From an uncultured Selenomonas sp. (GTDB lineage: Bacteria; Bacillota; Negativicutes; Selenomonadales; Selenomonadaceae), in contig CALYVJ010000021.1 of NCBI GenBank assembly GCA_945494195.1, forward strand, positions 1 to 12,445: 12,445 nucleotides of DNA. Reading direction: 5' to 3'. The notes below the pieces were generated by a model, which was not told the origin of the DNA, ran no database searches, and saw only the letters and a program-made list of their open reading frames with translations. Of the stretch, positions 7,444-12,445 are shown in pieces. A program made the position numbers and the translations under genes. Every line of letters begins with the position of its first letter. The first letter of the stretch is position 1.

Positions 7444-7626
7444 ATGACCGAAGAAATCTTTCCTTTCGCGGGGCAGGTCAACCGTCAGATCAGTGAGCGG
7501 GTGAACAGTGCGGAAAGCACCGTCAAGAAGCATGTCTATGTTATCTGCAAGAAGATGAATGTGCCCAATCGCGCTTCGGTGATGTGCCGCTGCGTATTGG
7601 AAGGTGTGATGCCCCAAAGCATTTGA
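7444..7626 (+). pseudogene. Remnant of a LuxR-type HTH regulator (60 codons)
   Basis: The frame from ATG at 7444 encodes 60 residues. Residues 12-47 (from VNRQISERVNSAESTVKKHV through MNVPNRASV) match the recognition-helix half of a LuxR/GerE helix-turn-helix domain. The first helix of that domain, with its usual (L)TxRExEVL motif, is absent. So is any receiver or sensor domain. No ribosome binding site precedes the ATG, which sits two bases after the hslO stop. The last codons lie within the terminator stem. I read it as the 3' end of a lost regulator. A tiny protein made by coupling to hslO cannot be excluded. Confidence 0.55.
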
Positions 7627-7652
7627 TTGGCTTTGGGCATCACGCCTTTTTT
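7603..7652 (+). terminator. Intrinsic terminator of the hslO block
   Basis: GTGATGCCCCAAAGC (7606-7620) pairs with GCTTTGGGCATCAC (7630-7643), with one bulged C. The stem extends by GGT/GCC to 7603 and 7646, about 17 pairs in all. Six T follow (7647-7652). It overlaps the end and stop codon of the LuxR-like remnant. Confidence 0.88.
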
Positions 7653-7654
7653 AT

Positions 7655-7701
7655 AAAAAAATAAAGAAAGCGAAAGAGACGAGCTCTTTCGCTTTCTTTA
7701 T
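7655..7701 (-). terminator. Intrinsic terminator of rpmB
   Basis: A perfect 18-pair stem is formed by 7661-7678 and 7684-7701 with a five-base loop. Seven A at 7655-7661 are a U-tract on the minus strand, so it serves leftward transcription of rpmB. No T-run follows it on the plus strand. Confidence 0.88.
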
Positions 7702-7731
7702 GATATATCAGCTTTTGATATTATGCGCAAA

Positions 7732-7923
7732 TTAGAGGGCACGCTGAACCTTACCGGAACGCAGGCAGCGCGTGCAGACGTTGACGCGTTTGACCTCACC
7801 GTCAACAACAGCGCGGACACGCTGGATGTTCGGTTTCCAAGCACGTTTCGTCTTCAGGTGGGAATGGCTGACGTTGTTACCGGACAGCTGACCCTTTGCA
7901 CAAACTTCGCAAACACTTGCCAT
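7732..7923 (-). CDS. rpmB: 50S ribosomal protein L28 (zinc-ribbon form)
   Basis: L28 is a small protein of the large ribosomal subunit. The 63 residues contain SHSHLKTKRAWKPNIQRVR and VNVCTRCLRSGKV, typical of the family. Four cysteines in two pairs (C5-x-x-C8 and C50-x-x-C53) form a zinc ribbon, so this is the zinc-binding type rather than the cysteine-free paralogue some bacteria make under zinc shortage. AGGAGGTGT (7929-7937 in plus coordinates) precedes the ATG. The gene has its own promoter and terminator and stands alone, downstream of pepF on the same strand. Confidence 0.98.
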   Translation of the reverse strand: MASVCEVCAKGQLSGNNVSHSHLKTKRAWKPNIQRVRAVVDGEVKRVNVCTRCLRSGKVQRAL

Positions 7924-7928
7924 GTGTT

Positions 7929-7962
7929 ACACCTCCTAAACGTAGGAGCATAGTTACCCCTA
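7929..7962 (-). promoter_or_regulatory. rpmB leader that can hide its ribosome binding site
   Basis: On the minus strand the leader reads TAGGGG (7957-7962), CTCCTA (7943-7948), then TAGGAG (7933-7938), which is part of the Shine-Dalgarno sequence. CTCCTA can pair perfectly with TAGGAG over a four-base loop and bury the binding site. It can also pair with the upstream TAGGGG (one G-U pair, eight-base loop) and free it. The two folds exclude each other. Whether the switch works, and what would drive it, is inference. Confidence 0.45.
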
Positions 7963-7978
7963 ACAACACAATACAAGT

Positions 7979-8007
7979 ATTCTAGCATAAATTCCAGCAG
8001 GTTGCAA
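7979..8007 (-). promoter_or_regulatory. Promoter of rpmB
   Basis: Reading leftward, TTGCAA (8002-8007) and TAGAAT (7979-7984) are 17 bases apart, and the -10 is preceded by TGC. Transcription should begin near 7972, so the mRNA would include the whole two-way leader. Confidence 0.72.
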
Positions 8008-8031
8008 GTAGAAAACCTTGACAGGCGGGAA

Positions 8032-9831
8032 TTATTTGATAATTTTTTCAAGCTGATCGAGACACTGGGAGAATTTCCTGAAGGTGATGGCAAAGGGCTC
8101 GCGGCTCGTCATATCGACGCCGGCATTTTGCAGCAGCTTGATGGAATAGTCGCTGCCGCCGCTGGCGAGGAAGCCAAGATATGCCTGCTGCGCAGGCTGG
8201 CCCTGGGTACGGACTTTCTCCGACAGCGTCATGGCAGCGGCATAGCCCGTTGCATATTGGTAGACGTAGAAGGGGCGGTAGAAGTGCGGGATGCGCGACC
8301 ACTCGGCGCGCAGTTCGTTGTCGAGCACGACGTCGTCGCCGTAATACTTCCGGTTGAGGTCCATCCAGATGCCTTCGAGCTTGTCGGCGGTCAGTGCTTC
8401 GCCCTTTTCGACAGCCTCGTGGGTGAGCTTTTCGAACTCGGCAAAGAGCACCTGGCGGAATACCGTCGTGCGGATCTGCTCGAGGTAGAGATTCAGATAG
8501 TAGAGGCGATCTTTCTCGCCGGCGTGCTCCAGCATGTATTCAAGCAGCAGGTTTTCGTTGGTGGTGGAGGCGACCTCGGCGCAGAAGATCGTGTACTCGG
8601 AATTGGTGTATTCCTGGTTCTTGGCACTGTAGAAGCTGTGCATGCTATGGCCCATCTCGTGGGCGAGCGTCGAGATGGCATCATAGGTGTCGTGCCAGCT
8701 CATGAGCACGAAGGGATGGACGCCATAGACGCCCCAGGAGTAGGCACCACTGCGCTTGCCTTCGTTTTCCAGGCGGTCCACCCAGCCGCCGTCAAGGCCT
8801 GCAAAGAGGTCGGCAAGGTACTGCTGGCCGAGGGGGGCCAGGGCCTCCTTCAAGATGCTGCGGGCCTCGTCGTAGGTATAGGGCGTTTTCGGTTTTTCTA
8901 CCACAGGCACGTAGAGGTCATACATATGGAGCGCATCGACACCCAGGAGTTTCTTCTTGAGTTCCATATAGCGATGGAGCTCGGGCAGGAATTCGTGGGT
9001 GACGTTTATGGTCTGCTCGTAGACGCTTACGGGGATGTTGCCTGCATCGAGGGCCGCGGCAAGCATCGAGGGATATCTGCGGGTGGTGCTTAGGAACTGG
9101 CTGCTCTTGACCGAGGAACTGTAAAGGCTCGCAAAGGTATTGCGGTAGGAAAGATAGGTGGTAAAGAGCTTGTGGAAGGCATCGGCGCGCACCTTGCCGT
9201 CCTGGGAGCGGATGAACTGCATATAGCGGCTCTCGGAGAGCGTGGTGAGTTTGCCGTCTTCCCCCAGGGTGTCGGGGAACTTCATGTCGGCATTGGTCAT
9301 GACCGTGTAGGTGTTGCGGGCCGTGGCACGGATTTCGCCGGTGCGGGCGAGAAAGGCTTCCTGCTCGGTGGTCAGCACATGTTCTTTGCCCCGCAACAGG
9401 TCCTGGAACCGGAAGCTGTATTTGGCAAGCCCCGGTAGCGCATCTGCCATCGTGCGGAGCGTCTCTTCGGGCAGGGACAAGAGCTCGGGCTCGATGAAGG
9501 CGCAAGCTGCTGAGGCCTTGTCGAGGAGCGGCAGGCAGCTGGCCGTATCGGCCTGGTATTCCTGATTGGCCGTGTCGGTATCGGCCAGCATGCGGGCGTA
9601 GGCAAAGACAGCGCTGAGGCTGATCTCCATCGTGTCGACGGCGGTCAGGCAGTCAAGGAGCTGCTGCGGATCTGCAAGCTGTCCGGCAAACTGCTGGATC
9701 TTGGCCAGCTGGCCCTCGATGGCGTCGCGGGCTTTCTGCCAGTCGGCGCGGGTGGCAAAGATATCGTTGAGGTGCCATTTGTCTGCCGCAGGGATGTCCT
9801 CGCGGCGGGCCAGTTTATTTTGACTTGTCAT
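8032..9831 (-). CDS. pepF: Oligoendopeptidase F (M3B zinc metallopeptidase)
   Basis: PepF is a cytoplasmic zinc peptidase that cleaves short peptides. The 599 residues match the usual length of about 600. The active site H391-E-M-G-H395 is in TLAHEMGHSMHS, and E419 in FCAEVASTTNE is the likely third zinc ligand. IPHFYRPFYVYQYATGYAAA near the C-terminus is also typical. The N-terminus KWHLNDIFATRADW is the normal start of the family, and there is no signal peptide. The ATG at 9831 has AGAGGA eight bases upstream. The gene is divergent from the radical SAM gene and lies upstream of rpmB. No terminator is visible between pepF and rpmB, so read-through into rpmB is possible. Confidence 0.97.
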   Translation of the reverse strand: MTSQNKLARREDIPAADKWHLNDIFATRADWQKARDAIEGQLAKIQQFAGQLADPQQLLDCLTAVDTMEISLSAVFAYARMLADTDTANQEYQADTASCLPLLDKASAACAFIEPELLSLPEETLRTMADALPGLAKYSFRFQDLLRGKEHVLTTEQEAFLARTGEIRATARNTYTVMTNADMKFPDTLGEDGKLTTLSESRYMQFIRSQDGKVRADAFHKLFTTYLSYRNTFASLYSSSVKSSQFLSTTRRYPSMLAAALDAGNIPVSVYEQTINVTHEFLPELHRYMELKKKLLGVDALHMYDLYVPVVEKPKTPYTYDEARSILKEALAPLGQQYLADLFAGLDGGWVDRLENEGKRSGAYSWGVYGVHPFVLMSWHDTYDAISTLAHEMGHSMHSFYSAKNQEYTNSEYTIFCAEVASTTNENLLLEYMLEHAGEKDRLYYLNLYLEQIRTTVFRQVLFAEFEKLTHEAVEKGEALTADKLEGIWMDLNRKYYGDDVVLDNELRAEWSRIPHFYRPFYVYQYATGYAAAMTLSEKVRTQGQPAQQAYLGFLASGGSDYSIKLLQNAGVDMTSREPFAITFRKFSQCLDQLEKIIK

Positions 9832-9867
9832 AGTATCGTCCTCTCTATTAGAAAGTTGTTCTCAATT

Positions 9868-9896
9868 ATTATAACACATACCAAGCACAATCGTAA
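9868..9896 (-). promoter_or_regulatory. Promoter of pepF
   Basis: On the minus strand a perfect TATAAT (9868-9873) is preceded by TGT, an extended -10. The hexamer 17 bases upstream (TTACGA, 9891-9896) is a poor -35, so recognition probably rests on the -10. It lies about 37 bases before the pepF start codon. Confidence 0.58.
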
Positions 9897-9898
9897 TG

Positions 9899-9907
9899 TG
9901 GTAAAAT
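9899..9907 (+). promoter_or_regulatory. Possible promoter of the radical SAM gene
   Basis: TGG-TAAAAT is an extended -10 about 49 bases before the start codon. No good -35 is seen. The next candidate, TATTAT near 9915, is no better supported. The pepF and radical SAM promoters would overlap within about 40 bases. Confidence 0.35.
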
Positions 9908-9943
9908 AAGTAGATATTATGTATACGGCTTATTTCTATAGTG

Positions 9944-9958
9944 AGGAGAAAGATTTTG
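9944..9958 (+). promoter_or_regulatory. Ribosome binding site that sets a TTG start for the radical SAM gene
   Basis: AGGAGA (9944-9949) lies six bases before TTG at 9956. A GTG at 9941 is in frame but has no binding site of its own and overlaps this one. The TTG start gives MTEDILWLGINAKYSH, beginning directly with the first strand of the B12-binding fold. Confidence 0.68.
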
Positions 9959-11743
9959 ACAGAAGATATTTTGTGGCTGGGCATCAATGCGAAGTATTCG
10001 CACACGTCGCTGGCCATCCGTTATCTGCGCGAGGCCGTGCCGGGCTCGCGGATCTTGGAGCTTACCATCAACCACCAGCTTTTGGACATGCTCGGCGAAA
10101 TCTATGAGCAGCAGCCCAAGGTGCTGGGGATTTCGTGCTATATCTGGAACATCGAAGTGGTGAAGCGGCTGCTGCGGCTGCTGCCAGCGGCTCTTCCCGA
10201 TACCATCATCATCTGTGGCGGCCCGGAGGTTTCCTATGGCTCGGCAGCTTTCCTGGGGGAATTCCCGATGGTCGACTATGTCCTGCGGGGGGAGGGCGAA
10301 GCGTCAATCCGCGCCTTGACAAGTCAGCTTCTGACAAGTCAATTTGACCGGTCAAAAGTCAATGACGCCCTTGACCAGTCAGAAATCCGCGGCGTTGCCT
10401 GGCGCAGCAATGCGGGGGGCATCCATGAGGGCTGTGATGTGACGGTGCCTGACCTTACGGAGGTACCCTTTGCTTACCGTGCGGAGGAGATGGCAGACAT
10501 CCGGGAGCGCATCCTTTACTACGAGACATCCCGGGGTTGTCCCTTTTCCTGTGCCTACTGCCTGTCCTGTGCGACGGCGGGGGTGCGCTACCTGCCGCTG
10601 GCGCGGGTCTTTGCCGAGCTGGATTTCTTCGTGGAGCATGATGTGCGGCAGGTCAAGTTCGTCGACCGCACTTTCAATGCCAAGAAAAGCCATTTCCTGC
10701 CGATATTGAAGTATCTGCTGGCCCTGCCGCAGTCCTGCCGCACGAATTTCCACTTCGAGGTGGCCATCGATTATCTCGACGAAGAAGTGCTGACGGTGCT
10801 GAGCCAGCTGCCCAAGGGGCGCGTGCAGCTGGAGATCGGCATCCAGTCGACGAATGTGCAGACACTCAAGGCTGTCTCCCGCGTCAATCATTGGGAGGAT
10901 ATCAAGGCGCATATCCATCGCATCATGAGCTTCCATAATATGCATCTGCATGTGGATCTCATCATCGGCCTGCCCGGGGAAGGCATGGATTCCTTCCATC
11001 GTTCCTTCAACGATGTTTATGACTTGCAGACGGATATGCTGCAGCTGGGCTTTTTGAAATTCCTCAAGGGCGCGGCGATGATGGAGCTCGTGACGCCCTA
11101 TGGGTACCAGTACATGCCTATGGCTCCCTATGAGGTGCTGGTGACCGATGCCTTGAGCTATGGCGAGATCCGCTGGTTCCACAGCTTCGAGATGGTCTTC
11201 GAGCTCTACTACAACGCGGGGCGCTGCCGCAAGACGGCCGCCTATATCATCCGCGAGCAGGAAGCAGGGGATGCCTTTGCCTTCTGGCAGAAATTCACCG
11301 ATTGGTGGGAGGAAAAAGGCTTCCATAAGATTGGCCACAGCACGAAGAATCTCTATGGCTACCTGCGGGATTTTGCCTGCGCGGTCTACAAGCTGGATGA
11401 GGCACTGTTGGACAATCTCCTGCGCTTTGACGCACTGCTGGCCGATGGCGGCCGCATCCGTCCCGAGAACCTCGACTGGAACCGCCAGAAGTATCAGGAA
11501 ATCACCACAGACTTCTGGAAAGGTGCCCCGAGCCGCGTGCGTAAGTATCTGCCGGATTACGGATTCACCAATTGGCGGGACATCAAAAAGAAGTATCATA
11601 TCGAAATCTTTGCCTGCAATATACTCGCAGCAGAAGACGGAACATTGACCGGTCAACGGACGGCGGTATTATTTGACTACACGGCGGGCGAACCGGTATG
11701 TCAAAGGATAAGCTTGGCAATCGATGACATGGCGGCTCAGTGA
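9956..11743 (+). CDS. B12-binding domain radical SAM protein with DUF4080-like C-terminus
   Basis: This is an iron-sulfur enzyme of 595 residues that should cleave S-adenosylmethionine to start radical chemistry; its substrate is unknown. An N-terminal cobalamin-binding-like fold (about 1-120) contains LGISCYIWN, IIICGGPEVSYG and YVLRGEGEA. The usual DxHxxG cobalamin motif is not seen. The radical SAM core (about 185-370) has C195-PFS-C199-AY-C202, the ligands of the 4Fe-4S cluster, then FVDRTFNA, VQLEIGIQSTN and HVDLIIGLPGE. The remaining part (about 371-580) looks like DUF4080. Residues 121-141, between the two domains, are encoded by a run of short palindromic DNA repeats and look inserted. 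The upstream neighbour pepF is divergent. The acetyltransferase gene follows after 40 bases. Confidence 0.88.
   Translation: MTEDILWLGINAKYSHTSLAIRYLREAVPGSRILELTINHQLLDMLGEIYEQQPKVLGISCYIWNIEVVKRLLRLLPAALPDTIIICGGPEVSYGSAAFLGEFPMVDYVLRGEGEASIRALTSQLLTSQFDRSKVNDALDQSEIRGVAWRSNAGGIHEGCDVTVPDLTEVPFAYRAEEMADIRERILYYETSRGCPFSCAYCLSCATAGVRYLPLARVFAELDFFVEHDVRQVKFVDRTFNAKKSHFLPILKYLLALPQSCRTNFHFEVAIDYLDEEVLTVLSQLPKGRVQLEIGIQSTNVQTLKAVSRVNHWEDIKAHIHRIMSFHNMHLHVDLIIGLPGEGMDSFHRSFNDVYDLQTDMLQLGFLKFLKGAAMMELVTPYGYQYMPMAPYEVLVTDALSYGEIRWFHSFEMVFELYYNAGRCRKTAAYIIREQEAGDAFAFWQKFTDWWEEKGFHKIGHSTKNLYGYLRDFACAVYKLDEALLDNLLRFDALLADGGRIRPENLDWNRQKYQEITTDFWKGAPSRVRKYLPDYGFTNWRDIKKKYHIEIFACNILAAEDGTLTGQRTAVLFDYTAGEPVCQRISLAIDDMAAQ
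10316..10381. repeat. Cluster of four TGAC-NN-GTCA palindromes inside the radical SAM gene
   Basis: The copies are TTGACAAGTCA (10316-10326), CTGACAAGTCAA (10331-10342), the perfect palindrome TTGACCGGTCAA (10344-10355) and TTGACCAGTCA (10371-10381). They are read in two different frames (LTSQ, LTSQ, FDRS, LDQS), so the repetition is in the DNA rather than the protein. The exact 12-mer TTGACCGGTCAA recurs at 11645-11656. TTGACTTGTCA lies over the pepF start codon (9820-9830), and TTGACGAGTCA lies near the end of hslO (7414-7424). The function is unknown. Confidence 0.7.
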
Positions 11744-11783
11744 TCAGTTTGGATGGCAAAAAGAAAAAAAGTGTGTAGGATAT

Positions 11784-12239
11784 ATGGTAGTTTTAAGGCC
11801 TTTTGCGTTGTATGATGCGGCAACGATTCAGAAAAAGCGATATCCAGCGAAAGCACGGGCGGAAATTGAGCAACTGATCCGTGCGTGGAACAAGGAAACA
11901 TATTCCGGCAAGCGGTTTGCGATGCTGGCCATCGTGCATGACGATGAGCCTGTGGGCTTTTGCTCGTGGTTTGAACATACCAAAAGCGTTGTTTCCTTTG
12001 GGGTAGACGTATGGGAAGGCGAACGGAAAAAGGGCTATGCGTTTATGGCGCTGACCCAGCTGGAGGAATGCGTGCGGGAAAAGGGATTCGCCATTGTGCA
12101 AGATCAGGTAAGGGCGGACAATGTGGCGAGCATCCGGCTGCATGAAAAATTGCAGTTTGAAACGGACGGATATGTCTACAGAAATCAAAAAGGTGGAAAG
12201 GTACTGTTGTTTTTAAAAGTGCTGACACCGGAATCATGA
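11784..12239 (+). CDS. GNAT family N-acetyltransferase
   Basis: This is a protein of 151 residues with the GNAT fold, which transfers an acetyl group from acetyl-CoA to an amine; the substrate is unknown. It begins MVVLRPFALYDA, a common GNAT start. The acetyl-CoA loop is R81-KKG-Y-A86 after SFGVDVWEGE, and the motif VRADNVASIRLHEKLQFETDGYV follows (split near residues 112-134). The ATG at 11784 gives this normal N-terminus, with a weak AGGA just upstream. An earlier in-frame ATG at 11724 overlaps the radical SAM gene and would add 20 unlikely residues. The gene uses more AAA, GAA and other A/T-rich codons than its neighbours, a hint of separate origin. A terminator follows at once. Confidence 0.87.
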   Translation: MVVLRPFALYDAATIQKKRYPAKARAEIEQLIRAWNKETYSGKRFAMLAIVHDDEPVGFCSWFEHTKSVVSFGVDVWEGERKKGYAFMALTQLEECVREKGFAIVQDQVRADNVASIRLHEKLQFETDGYVYRNQKGGKVLLFLKVLTPES

Positions 12240-12249
12240 GCACGGAAAG

Positions 12250-12273
12250 AAGAGCTGGTGGCAGCTCTTTTTT
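12250..12273 (+). terminator. Intrinsic terminator after the acetyltransferase gene
   Basis: AAGAGCTG (12250-12257) and CAGCTCTT (12262-12269) form an eight-pair stem with loop GTGG. The T-run extends to 12273. It starts 11 bases after the stop codon. Confidence 0.85.
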
Positions 12274-12301
12274 CGTGTGTTCGTGTTGATGAGGAATTAT
12301 A

Positions 12302-12310
12302 TGTTACAAT
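12302..12310 (+). promoter_or_regulatory. Possible promoter of the TIGR01212-type radical SAM gene
   Basis: TGT-TACAAT is an extended -10 about 47 bases before the start codon and just after a terminator. TTGATG at 12286-12291 is too close (13 bases) to act as its -35, and the hexamer at the correct distance is poor. Confidence 0.45.
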
Positions 12311-12356
12311 AAAAAATGTTTTATGAGATAAAAAACGATTCGAAGGGGAATAGGAT

Positions 12357-12445
12357 ATGGAACATGATAGATATAAGACTTTTTCGGATTATTTGAAGGA
12401 GCGTTATGGGGAGAAGGTCTATAAGCTGCCAGTGGCCTTGCCGGT
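12357..12445 (+). CDS. TIGR01212/YtqA-like radical SAM protein, 5' end only
   Basis: Only the first 29 complete codons are in the window. The ATG has AAGGGG eight bases upstream and AGGA closer in. The peptide starts MEHDRYKTFSDYLKERYGEK and continues VYKLPVALP. It resembles the N-terminus of the TIGR01212 radical SAM family (B. subtilis YtqA, E. coli YhcC), in which a CPNRDG motif and the cluster cysteines follow directly. Those lie beyond the window edge, so the call rests on the N-terminus only. The function of the family is not settled to my knowledge. Confidence 0.68.
   Translation, partial: MEHDRYKTFSDYLKERYGEKVYKLPVALP

Noticed and set aside
8019..8024. TTGACA on the plus strand as a promoter element
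   Set aside because: The expected -10 position reads AATTTT, and the strand downstream is antisense to pepF.
8002..9093. Open frame of 363 codons on the plus strand opposite pepF
   Set aside because: PepF carries an intact active site on the other strand. This frame starts in the rpmB promoter and lacks a ribosome binding site.
10379..11656. Open frame of 425 codons on the minus strand opposite the radical SAM gene
   Set aside because: The opposite strand encodes a clear radical SAM protein, and this translation shows no domain.
1..12445. CRISPR array, tRNA, rRNA, insertion sequence, prophage or toxin-antitoxin genes
   Set aside because: I found no spaced direct repeats, RNA gene landmarks, transposase or integrase motifs, or paired small genes of that kind.

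Overview
The window looks like a chromosomal segment from a Gram-positive-lineage anaerobe with moderately high GC. My best guess is a member of the Negativicutes (Selenomonas, Mitsuokella or a relative). This rests on the ribD-ribE-ribBA-ribH operon behind an FMN riboswitch, strong Shine-Dalgarno sites with several TTG starts, zinc-type ribosomal protein L28, PepF, a DUF4080-type radical SAM protein, and an intergenic multi-hairpin palindrome of a kind I associate with Firmicutes. No rRNA or tRNA marker is present, so the placement is inference.

Layout: (1) A promoter and a full-length methyl-accepting chemotaxis receptor (153-2123) with a dCache-like sensor. (2) A second promoter, an FMN riboswitch and a terminator (2139-2349) control the riboflavin operon: ribD (2395-3489), ribE (3494-4129), ribBA (4146-5357) and ribH (5383-5850). 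A YfcE-type phosphoesterase (5879-6436) follows on the same strand 28 bases later. (3) A palindromic element of five hairpins (6442-6548) ends in a U-tract and separates yfcE from hslO (Hsp33, 6564-7442). A 60-codon remnant of a LuxR-type HTH domain follows hslO at once. (4) Two terminators back to back (7603-7701) end the rightward block and the leftward rpmB. Leftward rpmB (7732-7923) has its own promoter and a leader that could hide its ribosome binding site. Leftward pepF (8032-9831) lies upstream of rpmB. (5) Divergent from pepF is a B12-binding/radical SAM protein (9956-11743), then a GNAT acetyltransferase (11784-12239) and terminator. The window ends in the first codons of a second radical SAM gene of the TIGR01212/YtqA type (12357 onward).

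How the genes work together: RibBA makes both riboflavin precursors from GTP and ribulose 5-phosphate. RibD does the deamination and reduction, RibH makes the lumazine and RibE makes riboflavin. The operon therefore encodes every step except the dephosphorylation of the RibD product, and the riboswitch shuts it off when FMN is plentiful. The other genes are housekeeping (Hsp33, L28, PepF) or sensing (the receptor) and have no evident pathway link to riboflavin.

Most of the window is ordinary core genome and I see no clear new multi-gene system. The least explained signals are a DNA-level palindrome, TGAC-NN-GTCA. It occurs seven times, four of them within 66 bases inside the radical SAM gene and in different reading frames. 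The others are the multi-hairpin element before hslO, the two-way leader fold of rpmB, and a receptor whose ligand-binding motif has lysine in place of a tyrosine.
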